Assembly (NCBI RefSeq): GCF_023273895.1
Contig: NZ_CP096883.1
Span: forward strand, 992,001-1,056,000
DNA from: Sphingobacterium sp. PCS056
Lineage (GTDB): Bacteria > Bacteroidota > Bacteroidia > Sphingobacteriales > Sphingobacteriaceae
DNA length: 64,000 bases
Direction: 5' to 3'
Positions 53,419 through 62,943 of the stretch are shown here, one piece after another (the stretch's first letter is position 1; each line of letters starts with the position of its first letter). The translations under genes and the position numbers were made by a program. The notes beneath the pieces are model-generated. The model worked only from the letters and a program-made list of their open reading frames with translations. It had not been told where the DNA came from and ran no database searches.

Positions 53419-54693
53419 TTAGATCAAATCAAAACCAATATCTCTACGGAAATATTTACCTTCAAAATAGATCCTTCCAGCATCAGCTGTGGCCTGTTGC
53501 AAAGCATCAAATAAGGTATCTTGTAAAGTCGTCACAGCAATAACGCGACCACCAGCACTGACGATATGGCCATCCTGTGTCGCTGTTCCAGCATGAAAGA
53601 CAATAGATTCTTTTACATTCTCTATATTTGAGATTACTTTGCGAGATTCATAGTTTCCAGGATATCCGCCCGCAACTAACATAACCGTTACAGCAGTTTT
53701 TGAAGAAACAGTATAAGAACGTGTATCTAAGTTGCCTTGCGCAACACCTTCTAACAAATCAATTAAATCAGATTCAATACGAGGTAAAACCGATTCTGTC
53801 TCAGGATCACCCATACGCACGTTGTATTCAATCACTAGCGGCTCCCCTTCTACATTCATCAAGCCTATAAAAATAAATCCCTTATACGGAATTTGATCTT
53901 TCTTCAATCCCTCAACAGTAGGTTTTATTATACGCTCTTCAACCTTACTTAAAAACACTTCATCAGCAAACGGAACTGGTGAGATCGATCCCATTCCTCC
54001 TGTGTTTAAGCCCGTATCCCCTTCACCGATACGTTTATAATCTTTTGCAGAAGGCAATACTTTATATGAATTGCCATCTGTCAGTACAAAAACAGATAAT
54101 TCAATTCCCTTTAAAAACTCTTCAACAACAACCACGTCACTTGCAGCACCAAACTTAGAATCAGCGATCATCGCTTTCAATTCCAACTTAGCATCTTCCA
54201 AAGTTTCACAGATCAATACGCCTTTTCCGGCAGCCAGTCCATCCGCTTTTAATACGATGGGCAATTTTTGAGTTTCTAGATAAGCAAGCCCTTCTTCCAA
54301 ATTACTCTTGTCAAAAGAGCGTGATGCAGCAGTCGGGATACCGTGACGATCCATAAATTGTTTTGAAAAGTCTTTAGAACCCTCCAATTGTGCTCCCTCC
54401 TGTTGTGGACCAATAACAGGAATATGTTTCAAATCTGCACGGTTCAAGAAATAATCATGAATACCTTTAACAAGCGGTTCTTCCGGACCAACCAAAACCA
54501 TATTGATATCATTCGCCAAGGCAAAACTTGCGATACCATCAAAATCGGTTACCTTTAAAGCAACGTTTTGACCATATACACCCGTACCTGCATTTCCAGG
54601 AGCAATAAATAAATTTTGAAGACGCTTACTTTGCGAAAGTTTATAGGCGAAGGCTGATTCACGACCGCCAGAACCAATGATTAGGATATTCAT
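53419..54693 (-). CDS. purD: Phosphoribosylamine-glycine ligase (GAR synthetase)
   Basis: 424 residues of the ATP-grasp family: N-terminal MNILIIGSGGRESAFAYKLS, the nucleotide-binding segment LPIVLKADGLAAGKGV (about 145-160), and EYNVRMGDPETE (about 290-301). PurD catalyses the second step of purine synthesis. Length and start are standard; the start codon is firmly fixed because the protein begins directly at the dinucleotide-like fold. A -7-like box TATCTTTG sits 4 nt before the ATG. Confidence 0.96.
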   Translation of the reverse strand: MNILIIGSGGRESAFAYKLSQSKRLQNLFIAPGNAGTGVYGQNVALKVTDFDGIASFALANDINMVLVGPEEPLVKGIHDYFLNRADLKHIPVIGPQQEGAQLEGSKDFSKQFMDRHGIPTAASRSFDKSNLEEGLAYLETQKLPIVLKADGLAAGKGVLICETLEDAKLELKAMIADSKFGAASDVVVVEEFLKGIELSVFVLTDGNSYKVLPSAKDYKRIGEGDTGLNTGGMGSISPVPFADEVFLSKVEERIIKPTVEGLKKDQIPYKGFIFIGLMNVEGEPLVIEYNVRMGDPETESVLPRIESDLIDLLEGVAQGNLDTRSYTVSSKTAVTVMLVAGGYPGNYESRKVISNIENVKESIVFHAGTATQDGHIVSAGGRVIAVTTLQDTLFDALQQATADAGRIYFEGKYFRRDIGFDLI

Positions 54694-54697
54694 ATTA

Positions 54698-54705
54698 CAA
54701 AGATA
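54698..54705 (-). promoter_or_regulatory. Putative -7 box directly in front of purD
   Basis: On the minus strand TATCTTTG is followed by TAAT and then the purD ATG, leaving no room for a leader or ribosome-binding site if it is used. No good -33 element is seen. Confidence 0.4.
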
Positions 54706-54819
54706 TTTTTTTTAGCTTAATTATAAGAGAAAATTTAAAATTGCGTTGATATCCATTTAAAAACAACAAATTATTTAATATTTTTTCGTAATTTATTCCA
54801 AATTATTGATCCTCAATTT

Positions 54820-57486
54820 ATGCGTCTTAAGGCAATTTTCTTCGGTTTTTTATGCATCATGTCATTGGTATCATTTGGGCAAACAGATATCCATCCACTC
54901 CTCGATAAATTACAGCGTCACGCCTCACAAAATCCAAAAGAAAAAATCCATATCCACATGGATAAGGAAAGCTATTCTGTTGGAGAAACCATTTGGATGA
55001 AGCTATATTGTACTTTTGCTCCAGAAAATCAATTATCCGGATTAAGCCGTATAGCCTACATTGATCTGCTTTCACCCGAAAATAAAACGATCAATACATT
55101 AAAAATACCATTGACAGCTGGTCTAGGAATTGCTGATTTTCCTCTCACAGACACCCTCATAGAAGGTTCTTACCGCATCCGAGCCTATACTCAGTGGATG
55201 AGAAATGATAGCTCAGCCTATTTCTTTGATAAGACAATACCGATATACAATGGCCGTTCGGATCACGTCATGACAGATGAGGAAATCATCGTCGATAGAG
55301 ATAAAAAATATTATGCTATAAATCTAAAAACACTTTCAGGAAATCCTTTACCAGAGATTAATATCAATTATAAAACACAATTAAAAAATGGCAAATTAAA
55401 AAGTGCACGGCAAAAAACAGATCAAAAAGGTCAAATTTTGATTGATATGAAAGATATATCAGCTGGTGAAACGATTAATTTATCTTTCAAATCTATAGAT
55501 GGAATCACTGTTCATAAACTCCTGACAGTCCCTTCCGATAAATCAAATTATAGCTTACAGATACTACCTGAAGCCGGTACCATTACACATAACATACTCA
55601 CAAAAATAGGCTTTAAAGCACTTAATAGTAGAGGACTTGGAGAAAAAGCTGAAATCAAAATCGTTGATAATAACAATGAAGTGATGTCCCTATTCGAAAC
55701 CAACCCGCTAGGTATGGCAAGCTATCAGGTAAATTTAGACGCACAAAAAAAATATACAGCTATTGCCACCTTTACAGATGGCACTCAAAAAGAAGTTCCT
55801 TTTCCTGCCGTACAACTTTCAGGATTAAATATGAATGTTGCCAACCTGATAGACGATAGAGTATTCGTCCAGGTAAGCGGTAGTCCAGATAAAATAGATC
55901 AACAACAGATTTACTTGATCGCACATTACCAAGGCACGATCTTCCATGTAGCCAAGCAAAAATTAAATACCAAAGAAATTCTTTTTTCCATTCCCAGACC
56001 AAGCTTGCCGCTGGGTGTCATTCAATTGTCCATCTTGGATGCCAATTTGAAACCGATATTAGAACGCATGATCTTCAACTATCGGTCTGATAAACGATTA
56101 GCGATCAACACCAATACAGACAAACCAACGTATGGGCTAAGAGAAAAAGTAAAAATCACAGTTATAACTGGAAATAGCCAAGATTCTACTCGAATCTCCA
56201 CATTATCCGCATCTGTGGTCAATACCAATAAGACAAAAATTGATTCTAATCACCGATCAAGTATCTATACATCCTTATTACTATGTTCAGAAATCAACGG
56301 CTTCATAGAAAATCCCAACTATTATTTTCCAGCTAATGAAGAGATCAAAAAAGTTGATTTAGACGACCTCATGCTCATACAAGGCTGGAGAAAATTGGAT
56401 TGGTCCGCATTAGACGATACCCTCAACAAACCACAATATCCGGTTGAAAAGAATTTATCCATCTCAGGCACAGTGAAGAAACTGAGTCGTAAGGTAGTTG
56501 TACCACAAGCCACTGTTACGTTAATCCCAACGTCCAATATGCTTGCCGCCATTGACACATTAACAAGCATAGACGGAAGATTTTCTTTTGATGAACTCTT
56601 ATTTCCAGACAGTACCAAATTTATTATTACTGCTACATCAAAAAAAGATAAAAATAGACTTGATATCGATTTAGACGAGATGGATATTCCAATAAATGAT
56701 TCCAATAAAAATTTTCCAGAGATTATGAATCATATCAACACCAAATATTTGGAAAATATCAACAGTACCCAAACCTACTTTTCCGAACTCGAAAAAGCAG
56801 GACTTATGTCCAGGTCCATTCAACTCGAAGAAGTAAAAATAACACGTACAAATAAGAAAAAAATTGTTCAAAATTCAAGTAATCTAAATGGATCAGGAAA
56901 TGCAGACCAAGTGCTGACAGAAGAAGATTTAGCAAACTGTTTTACGTTAGAACAATGCCTTGCAGGAAGACTAGCAGGGGTTAGATGGCAAAATGGCATA
57001 CCCTATAGCACCCGAAGTAATGGTCCCATGCAAATTGTGCTTGATGGAATGTATATTGAAAGCGATCAAATTTCAATGCTAAGCGCACCAGATATCGCTA
57101 GCATTGAGGTGTTACGCAATATTAATTACACCTCGATATATGGGTCTTATGGAGGTAATGGTTTGATCTTAATCACGACCAAAAGAGGTGATGGTGCTGC
57201 ACGTGCTTTTACCCCCACTGGCATCCGAACCTTTATACCTAAAGGGCTTTACCTCAATCGTACATTCTATAAACCAATCTACGACGCCACACAAGCTTCG
57301 ACAATAGGTTCAGACCTAAGAACAACGATACATTGGGAGCCCAATCTCATTACCAATCAATCAGGAGAAGCGAGTTTTGATTTCTATACATCGGACGAAA
57401 AAGGCCCTTATACCGTTATTTTGGAAGGAATAGACTTCACCGGCAGAATAGGAAGAAAAGCAATACAGATTAGTGTGAGAGATTAA
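54820..57486 (+). CDS. Secreted MG2-like protein with a TonB-type plug domain but no barrel
   Basis: 888 residues: signal peptide (1-20, VSFGQT), then a macroglobulin MG2-like beta-sandwich region (about 40-140, with KEKIHIHMDKESYSVGETIWMK). Several more Ig-like segments follow. Late in the protein a plug-like domain (about 705-790) shows LEQCLAGRLAGVRW, QIVLDGMYIE, IASIEVLRN and GLILITTKRG, as in TonB-dependent receptors. The last 100 residues form another small beta domain (WEPNLITNQSGEASFDFYTSDEKG). No transmembrane barrel follows the plug. The family is common in Bacteroidota but has no assigned role; surface export or assembly with a separate barrel is possible. Confidence 0.8.
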   Translation: MRLKAIFFGFLCIMSLVSFGQTDIHPLLDKLQRHASQNPKEKIHIHMDKESYSVGETIWMKLYCTFAPENQLSGLSRIAYIDLLSPENKTINTLKIPLTAGLGIADFPLTDTLIEGSYRIRAYTQWMRNDSSAYFFDKTIPIYNGRSDHVMTDEEIIVDRDKKYYAINLKTLSGNPLPEININYKTQLKNGKLKSARQKTDQKGQILIDMKDISAGETINLSFKSIDGITVHKLLTVPSDKSNYSLQILPEAGTITHNILTKIGFKALNSRGLGEKAEIKIVDNNNEVMSLFETNPLGMASYQVNLDAQKKYTAIATFTDGTQKEVPFPAVQLSGLNMNVANLIDDRVFVQVSGSPDKIDQQQIYLIAHYQGTIFHVAKQKLNTKEILFSIPRPSLPLGVIQLSILDANLKPILERMIFNYRSDKRLAINTNTDKPTYGLREKVKITVITGNSQDSTRISTLSASVVNTNKTKIDSNHRSSIYTSLLLCSEINGFIENPNYYFPANEEIKKVDLDDLMLIQGWRKLDWSALDDTLNKPQYPVEKNLSISGTVKKLSRKVVVPQATVTLIPTSNMLAAIDTLTSIDGRFSFDELLFPDSTKFIITATSKKDKNRLDIDLDEMDIPINDSNKNFPEIMNHINTKYLENINSTQTYFSELEKAGLMSRSIQLEEVKITRTNKKKIVQNSSNLNGSGNADQVLTEEDLANCFTLEQCLAGRLAGVRWQNGIPYSTRSNGPMQIVLDGMYIESDQISMLSAPDIASIEVLRNINYTSIYGSYGGNGLILITTKRGDGAARAFTPTGIRTFIPKGLYLNRTFYKPIYDATQASTIGSDLRTTIHWEPNLITNQSGEASFDFYTSDEKGPYTVILEGIDFTGRIGRKAIQISVRD

Positions 57487-57508
57487 ATCGACAACAACAA
57501 AAAATATT

Positions 57509-58276
57509 ATGAAACATATAGTAATCAAAACAGAAGATCGCATCGCAAATATATTTTTAGACCGTGGAAAATCCAATGCAATTGACATGGTTCTGTTGCA
57601 AGAATTAAACACAACTATTCAAGAGCTAAAACTAGACCCTGCTATTGAGGGAGTCATCATACATGGCAAAGAAGGTTTTTTTAGCGCTGGTTTAGATTTG
57701 ATTGCGCTATATGACTATGGTGAAGCCGAAATAAAAGCATTTTGGACCCTATTCTTGAAAAACACCAAAGATCTAGCATCCTTTCCCAAACCACTCGTTG
57801 CTGCGATTTCAGGACATAGTCCTGCTGGAGGCTGCGTGATAGCACTTTGTTGTGATTATCGCATTATGGCAGAAGGCAATTTTATCATTGGATTAAACGA
57901 AATACCTGTTGGACTCATCGTACCCGATAGCATCTTTCATCTCTACAGCTTTTGGCTTGGTAAAGCCAATGCCTATCGCTTCTTATTAGAAGGAAAATTG
58001 TTGACACCACAAGAAGCCCTTACGGTAGGCTTAGTGGACGAAGTCGTTTCACCAAATGCCATCCAAACAACCGCATTACGCAAAATTAAGTCCGTGACAC
58101 AGTTCGATAAAGAAACATGGCAATCTTGCAAATTGAATTTTAGATCAGAACTTTTTGAACAGTTAACTGTAAAGCAAGAGGAGACAATTGAAAAAATATT
58201 AGTACAGTGGTGGAAACCATCTACACGTAGCATATTAAAAACAATCATCGATAACTTGACAAACAAGAAAAAATAA
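57509..58276 (+). CDS. Enoyl-CoA hydratase/isomerase family protein
   Basis: 255 residues of the crotonase fold, with the oxyanion-hole segments FFSAGLDLIALY (about 53-64) and SGHSPAGGCVIALCCDYRIM (about 98-117). The second catalytic glutamate of enoyl-CoA hydratases (in L-G-L-x-E) is replaced by a region NEIPVGLIVPD, so hydration, isomerisation or thioester hydrolysis cannot be distinguished. It follows the plug-domain gene by 22 nt and may be co-transcribed with it, although no link in function is apparent. Confidence 0.85.
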   Translation: MKHIVIKTEDRIANIFLDRGKSNAIDMVLLQELNTTIQELKLDPAIEGVIIHGKEGFFSAGLDLIALYDYGEAEIKAFWTLFLKNTKDLASFPKPLVAAISGHSPAGGCVIALCCDYRIMAEGNFIIGLNEIPVGLIVPDSIFHLYSFWLGKANAYRFLLEGKLLTPQEALTVGLVDEVVSPNAIQTTALRKIKSVTQFDKETWQSCKLNFRSELFEQLTVKQEETIEKILVQWWKPSTRSILKTIIDNLTNKKK

Positions 58277-58307
58277 CAATAAATTAACCCGATTAATTTA
58301 TGACACA

Positions 58308-58338
58308 TTTGTTTAAGACCTCCGATGTTCTATTTTTG
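58308..58338 (+). promoter_or_regulatory. Promoter of the 58385 lipoprotein gene
   Basis: TTTG (58308-58311), exactly 19 nt, then TATTTTTG (58331-58338). This is a full match to the Bacteroidota sigma-ABfr pattern TTTG-N19-TAnnTTTG, with a leader of about 40 nt before the ATG. Confidence 0.65.
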
Positions 58339-58384
58339 TAAATAACTCAGGGAAATTCTAATCCATTTTTAGTAGATAATAACA

Positions 58385-59071
58385 ATGATGTTAAAAAATA
58401 TAATGGTTCTCTTGTTCATATCGATCATCGCGCTCGGTAGTTGCAACAGAACTGCTGATAAAAAAGAAAATCAACAAGATTCCATCGCTACAACCACAGC
58501 AGATTCATTACCAAAAGTGATGGATACACTCGCTGTCCCGAAGCAAGAAATCGCACCAGATGAATCTATTGATCGAGCAATATCAAATATAGTACGTGCG
58601 TATAGCATGCAAGATTCAAAAGCATTAAACAGCTATATTGACAAAACAATAGGTCTCTATACCATTTACAGACCTGGAGTTCAAGCCATATATGTATATG
58701 CCACATCCATTGATTTTAATCATCCGATTCCAGAATATTATCCCTATCCAAAACCCAATTTCTCAGGAAAAGTAACCTTTGGAATACTGCCCGTATACGA
58801 CTGTGGAAAAGAAACCTGGAATAAAAAAGGATTATTCTGTAACAATAAGCAACATCCAACAGAATTGTCCCAAACGGCAAAATTTATGAATGAAATTTTG
58901 GAAGCAAAAATATCAGATGCAGAAATACAAAAGTTAAAAGCACTCGAAGCCAAAAGCTACCGAGTCATCTTAACAGACAAAAATGCACCACTTATATTTC
59001 ATATCACGAAGCAAAGTAATCGATGGGTATTAACGGTTATAGATCGTGCCTATGGAAGCTGTGATGCTTAA
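58385..59071 (+). CDS. Uncharacterised lipoprotein
   Basis: 228 residues with a lipobox ending at Cys20 (IALGSC). A low-complexity linker rich in Lys, Gln and Thr (about 22-60) follows, then an alpha/beta globular part from about 65 with conserved-looking aromatic and charged runs (YRPGVQAIYVYATS, YDCGKETWNKKGLFCN). Three cysteines in the mature part (in YDCGK, LFCNN and GSCDA) could form disulfides. I do not recognise the family. A well-formed promoter lies upstream, and the gene precedes the phosphosugar mutase by 78 nt. Confidence 0.75.
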   Translation: MMLKNIMVLLFISIIALGSCNRTADKKENQQDSIATTTADSLPKVMDTLAVPKQEIAPDESIDRAISNIVRAYSMQDSKALNSYIDKTIGLYTIYRPGVQAIYVYATSIDFNHPIPEYYPYPKPNFSGKVTFGILPVYDCGKETWNKKGLFCNNKQHPTELSQTAKFMNEILEAKISDAEIQKLKALEAKSYRVILTDKNAPLIFHITKQSNRWVLTVIDRAYGSCDA

Positions 59072-59149
59072 CCTGAAATTATATTTCACGAGAAAAGCAT
59101 CATAATCCTAAAAAAATTTTTAATTTGACAGTTTTAATTCACAAAAAAA

Positions 59150-60883
59150 ATGATTAGTCTGGATCAAGAAATACAAGCAAAAGTCAATCAATGGCTGGGC
59201 TCAGAATACGACGAAGCAACGAAAACAGCTTTAAAAAAATTAATCGACAACAACGAAACAACTGAATTAACAGATTCTTTCTACAAAGATTTAGAATTTG
59301 GTACAGGAGGTCTACGTGGAATCATGGGTGTAGGTTCCAATAGAATGAATAAGTATACCATTGGTAAAGCTACTCAAGGTTTAGCTAATTATTTAAAAAA
59401 ACAATTCTCAAACCAACCGATCAAGGTTGCAGTTTCTTATGACAGTCGCAATAATTCACAAATATTTGGACAGCTAGTCGCTGATGTGTTTTCTGCTAAT
59501 GGCATACAGGTTTATTTATTTGATGAACTTAGACCTACACCGGTATTATCCTTTGCCATCCGTCATTTTGGTTGCCAAAGTGGTGTCATGCTTACAGCCT
59601 CTCACAACCCAAAAGAATATAATGGATATAAGGCCTACTGGAACGATGGATGCCAATTAACAGCTCCGCACGATGAGAATGTCATTACAGAAGTAAATAC
59701 TATTCAAAGTGTATCGGAAATACGATTTCAGTCTAATCCTGAAAATATCGTTTCCGTAGGACCAGAAATAGATGAAATTTATATTCAAGAAAATAAAAAA
59801 TTAAGCATACATCCCGAAGCAGTACAAGATCAGAAAGATCTTAAAATTGTATTTTCCCCAATCCACGGAACAGGAATAACCATTGTTCCCCAACTTTTAA
59901 AAGAATGGGGATTTGAAAATGTCATCATTGTGGATGAACAAGCGACCCCTGATGGCAATTTCCCAACTGTAATTTATCCTAATCCAGAGGAAGAAGACGC
60001 GATGGCCTTGGCAAAAAAGAAAGGTGAAGAGGTAGATGCAGACCTTGTACTAGCTACCGACCCTGATGCTGACCGCGTCGGTATTGCCATTAAAAACGAT
60101 AAAGGTAATTTCCAGTTATTGAATGGTAATCAGATCGGGAGCCTATTGGTTTATTACGTATTAAGTTCAAAAAAGGAACAAAATCAACTCCACAATAATC
60201 CATACGTCGTCAAAACCATTGTGACGACCAATCTACAAGCGGAGATTGCCAACCATTTTCAAGTTCCATATTACGAAACATTGACTGGTTTCAAATATAT
60301 TGGCGAGCTGATGACCAAATTAGGCGACTCAGCAACTTATCTTGTCGGCGGAGAGGAAAGCTATGGCTATTTAGTTGGAAGCCTAGTACGTGACAAGGAT
60401 GCGCCAAATGCCTGTGCCTTCTTGGCCGAGATGACCGCTTTTTATAAATCAAAAGGCAAATCCTTATATGAAGTTCTTTTGGATATCTATCAAGAATTTG
60501 GATGTTATCAAGAAAAATTGGTATCATTAACAAAAAAAGGTAAAGCTGGTGCAGAAGAAATCAAATCCATGATGAGCAATCTACGTGCAAACCTACCCAA
60601 ATCACTAGGTCATATTGCCGTCGTAGAAGTCCGCGATTACGAAAATTCGGTTGCGATTGATATGGCATCTGGAGATAAAAAAGCCATCGAATTACCAAAA
60701 TCAGATGTTTTACAATTTATCACCATAGACGGAGATGTTATCTCAGCAAGACCATCAGGTACAGAACCTAAAATAAAGTTTTATTGTTCTGTAAAAGCAG
60801 CATTAACAGATCAATCCAATTACGCTGAACTTCAAAAAGAATTATCAGCAAAAGTAGATCGAATGATGGCTGATATTATTTAA
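59150..60883 (+). CDS. Phospho-sugar mutase (phosphoglucomutase/phosphomannomutase family)
   Basis: 577 residues with the four-domain alpha-D-phosphohexomutase architecture: the phosphoserine loop T149-A-S151-H-N-P, the metal-binding D-P-D-A-D-R loop near residue 304, the sugar-binding GGEESYGY segment (about 402-409), and the C-terminal phosphate-binding R-P-S-G-T-E-P-K. The long form resembles PgcA-type enzymes that act on glucose and often mannose phosphates. It connects central metabolism with polysaccharide and envelope sugar synthesis. Start and end are intact. The NUDIX gene follows by 8 nt. Confidence 0.92.
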   Translation: MISLDQEIQAKVNQWLGSEYDEATKTALKKLIDNNETTELTDSFYKDLEFGTGGLRGIMGVGSNRMNKYTIGKATQGLANYLKKQFSNQPIKVAVSYDSRNNSQIFGQLVADVFSANGIQVYLFDELRPTPVLSFAIRHFGCQSGVMLTASHNPKEYNGYKAYWNDGCQLTAPHDENVITEVNTIQSVSEIRFQSNPENIVSVGPEIDEIYIQENKKLSIHPEAVQDQKDLKIVFSPIHGTGITIVPQLLKEWGFENVIIVDEQATPDGNFPTVIYPNPEEEDAMALAKKKGEEVDADLVLATDPDADRVGIAIKNDKGNFQLLNGNQIGSLLVYYVLSSKKEQNQLHNNPYVVKTIVTTNLQAEIANHFQVPYYETLTGFKYIGELMTKLGDSATYLVGGEESYGYLVGSLVRDKDAPNACAFLAEMTAFYKSKGKSLYEVLLDIYQEFGCYQEKLVSLTKKGKAGAEEIKSMMSNLRANLPKSLGHIAVVEVRDYENSVAIDMASGDKKAIELPKSDVLQFITIDGDVISARPSGTEPKIKFYCSVKAALTDQSNYAELQKELSAKVDRMMADII

Positions 60884-60891
60884 TCGTTGCT

Positions 60892-61434
60892 ATGCAAAAG
60901 TGGAAACTACTCTCATCAGAATATATCAGTCAAGCACCTTGGGCAACCTTGCGTCGAGATACATGCAAACTGCCTGATGGTACGATTAATGATCATTATT
61001 ACGTGCTCGAATATCCAAATTGGGTCAACATGGTAGGTATTACAGAAGAAAATAAACTTCTTGTCATCAAACAATACCGCCATGCCGCGGAAGAAATTAT
61101 TCTGGAGATTCCAGCTGGAACTATGGAAGAAGGTGAAGAACCCCAATTCGCAGCGGAACGAGAAATGCTAGAAGAAACAGGATATGCTTTTTCCAAGATC
61201 GAGAAAATTGCTGAACTATATGCTAATCCGGCAACAAGTAAAAATATTACGCATACTTACCTGATGCAAGGAGGTAAAAAAGTTCAAGAACAAGATTTAG
61301 ATGAAAGTGAAGATATTGAAGTCATGTTAGTATCGCTGGAAGAGGCTAAAGAATTACTTCTTCAGAATAAATTTGGACAGGCACTGCAAAGTTCTGCCCT
61401 ATTTTATGCCTTTCACAAATTGAAAATATTTTAG
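60892..61434 (+). CDS. NUDIX hydrolase, probable ADP-ribose pyrophosphatase
   Basis: 180 residues with a perfect NUDIX box at 76-98 (G-x5-E-x7-R-E-x2-E-E-x-G-Y). Substrate-side features of the ADP-ribose/ADP-sugar branch are also seen (VIKQYRHAAEEIILEIPAGTME and ELYANPATSKN). These enzymes split ADP-ribose or ADP-sugars to AMP and a sugar phosphate. It is 8 nt after the phosphosugar mutase gene and probably in one operon, which would fit a role with sugar nucleotides. Confidence 0.9.
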   Translation: MQKWKLLSSEYISQAPWATLRRDTCKLPDGTINDHYYVLEYPNWVNMVGITEENKLLVIKQYRHAAEEIILEIPAGTMEEGEEPQFAAEREMLEETGYAFSKIEKIAELYANPATSKNITHTYLMQGGKKVQEQDLDESEDIEVMLVSLEEAKELLLQNKFGQALQSSALFYAFHKLKIF

Positions 61435-61470
61435 GCAAAATAGATTCATATTTAACATAAACTTGACACA

Positions 61471-61504
61471 AATAGGGTTATTTTGATATCAAAATAACCC
61501 TATT
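61471..61504. terminator. Perfect 34-bp palindrome after the NUDIX gene
   Basis: The arms 61471-61487 and 61488-61504 are exact reverse complements with no spacer. The position, 36 nt past the NUDIX stop, suggests a terminator, but a T-tract is weak. Confidence 0.65.
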
Positions 61505-61566
61505 ATTATGAATTGATTAAATATCAGAGATTCAGCCATTCGTTTTCTCCACCCTATCATTTTTTG

Positions 61567-61574
61567 TACCTTTG
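61567..61574 (+). promoter_or_regulatory. -7-like box 1 nt before the start of the 61576 gene
   Basis: TACCTTTG fits the -7 consensus; the first of two tandem ATG codons begins at 61576. The expected transcription start would fall on or beside the second ATG (61579). Confidence 0.4.
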
Positions 61575-61575
61575 C

Positions 61576-62892
61576 ATGATGGTAAGAGAAATATTTGAAA
61601 CCAAAAGAAAAGCACTTAAAATAAATCTAAACTCAGAGATTTACGGCACTTTTGCTGAAATTGGAGCCGGTCAAGAAGTCGCTCGTAATTTTTTCAATGC
61701 AGGAGCTGCATCGGGAACAATAGCCAAGACAATGTCTGCATACGATATGGCCTTCAGCGATGCCATCTACGGAGAAGAAGAAGATGGTCGATATGTAAGC
61801 CGCACCCGTTTAACAAAAATGTTAAAACATGAATTTGATCTATTGACAAAACGCTTACATGGTGAAAAATACTGCAATAAAAAATTCTTCGCTTTTGCCG
61901 ATACCGTTACCACATTAAACTTCACAAAAACAAACGAACCACATGGTTGGATCGGTGTTAGATTTCAACATGAAGTAGATGGCCCTACCAATGATATCAT
62001 TATACACGTCAGACTTCTTGATAGTGACAATCAGCTACAACAAAAAGTACTAGGCATCATTGGCGTCAATTTACTTTTTGCAGCCTATTACTATACTGAT
62101 AACGTACAGACGATGATCGAGTCATTAGTTGACAATTTATCTGTTGGATCAGTAGAAATAGATCTTGTAAAAGTAAGTGGTCCTTTATTTGAAAATGTGA
62201 ATGAAAGGCTTATTAACCTATATCTCATTGCAAAAGGATTTGCTAAAGCAGCTATCTTCAAACCAGATGGCAAAGCAGCACAGATCAAAGACTACCTTTA
62301 CAAAAAGAATATCATTCTTTTAAGAACAAAATATAGACAAAAATCCCTGCCAAACTTTGACTTATTCAACCTTGCTGTTGATCAATTTAAAAAGAATACA
62401 GGAGCAACATCAGAAAATACAGTTGTACTGATTGAAGTATTGATGGGCAATGTGCTTGAAGAAGATCATATCATTACCGACAAAGATCTAGAAGAGTTCG
62501 CACATCGTGCCGAAGAACTGTGCTCAACAGGAAACAATATTATTGTCAGCAATTTTAGAAGGAATAATCACCTTGCAGAGTTTATCAATAATTTTAAACC
62601 AAAAAATATTGGTATTGCAACCAACGTTTCCAATTTAAAAAATATCTTTAATTCGGACAATTACAATAAGGAGCATTACACGAATGAGTTGCTTTCCTAT
62701 ATTTCAGGCATGTTTAACAAGAACATCAAATTGTATGCATATCCTTACTTATTGAAAAAGGAAAACAAGATTATTACGACACAAAATATGTCTGTTTCCG
62801 AAGAAGCAAAACCCCTATTCGATTTCCTAATTAAAAATGGCTACATCATAGACATCGAAAATTACGACATTAAATATGTGAAAACGGTGTAA
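61576..62892 (+). CDS. Conserved cytoplasmic protein of unknown function
   Basis: 438 residues from the first of two tandem ATGs. The frame is open upstream to 61513, but that extension is poorly coding and contains the -7-like box. The N-terminal block (EIFETKRKALKINL, TFAEIGAGQEVARNFF, SGTIAKTMSAYDMAFSDAIYG) is highly conserved across Bacteroidota, to my recollection, where the protein is often mislabelled as TonB-dependent receptor or nicotinate-nucleotide adenylyltransferase. There is no signal peptide or membrane segment, and no plug or barrel. The second half contains alpha/beta segments (NTVVLIEVLMGNV, NIIVSNFRRNNHLAEF). Function cannot be named. Confidence 0.8.
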   Translation: MMVREIFETKRKALKINLNSEIYGTFAEIGAGQEVARNFFNAGAASGTIAKTMSAYDMAFSDAIYGEEEDGRYVSRTRLTKMLKHEFDLLTKRLHGEKYCNKKFFAFADTVTTLNFTKTNEPHGWIGVRFQHEVDGPTNDIIIHVRLLDSDNQLQQKVLGIIGVNLLFAAYYYTDNVQTMIESLVDNLSVGSVEIDLVKVSGPLFENVNERLINLYLIAKGFAKAAIFKPDGKAAQIKDYLYKKNIILLRTKYRQKSLPNFDLFNLAVDQFKKNTGATSENTVVLIEVLMGNVLEEDHIITDKDLEEFAHRAEELCSTGNNIIVSNFRRNNHLAEFINNFKPKNIGIATNVSNLKNIFNSDNYNKEHYTNELLSYISGMFNKNIKLYAYPYLLKKENKIITTQNMSVSEEAKPLFDFLIKNGYIIDIENYDIKYVKTV

Positions 62893-62907
62893 ACAACATC
62901 AGATATT

Positions 62908-62943
62908 AAACAATATAGGCTCCGAATGGAGCCTATATTGTTT
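62908..62943. terminator. Bidirectional terminator between the 61576 gene and the amidase gene
   Basis: A 16-bp stem (62908-62923 with 62928-62943, loop GAAT) lies between convergent stop codons, 15 nt after the + gene and touching the stop of the minus-strand gene. A- and T-rich arms support both directions. Confidence 0.85.

Noticed and set aside
61513-61575. Longer N-terminus for the conserved orphan gene from the ATG at 61513
   Set aside because: The extra 21 codons contain a -7-like promoter box and lack conservation; family proteins begin near EIFETK.
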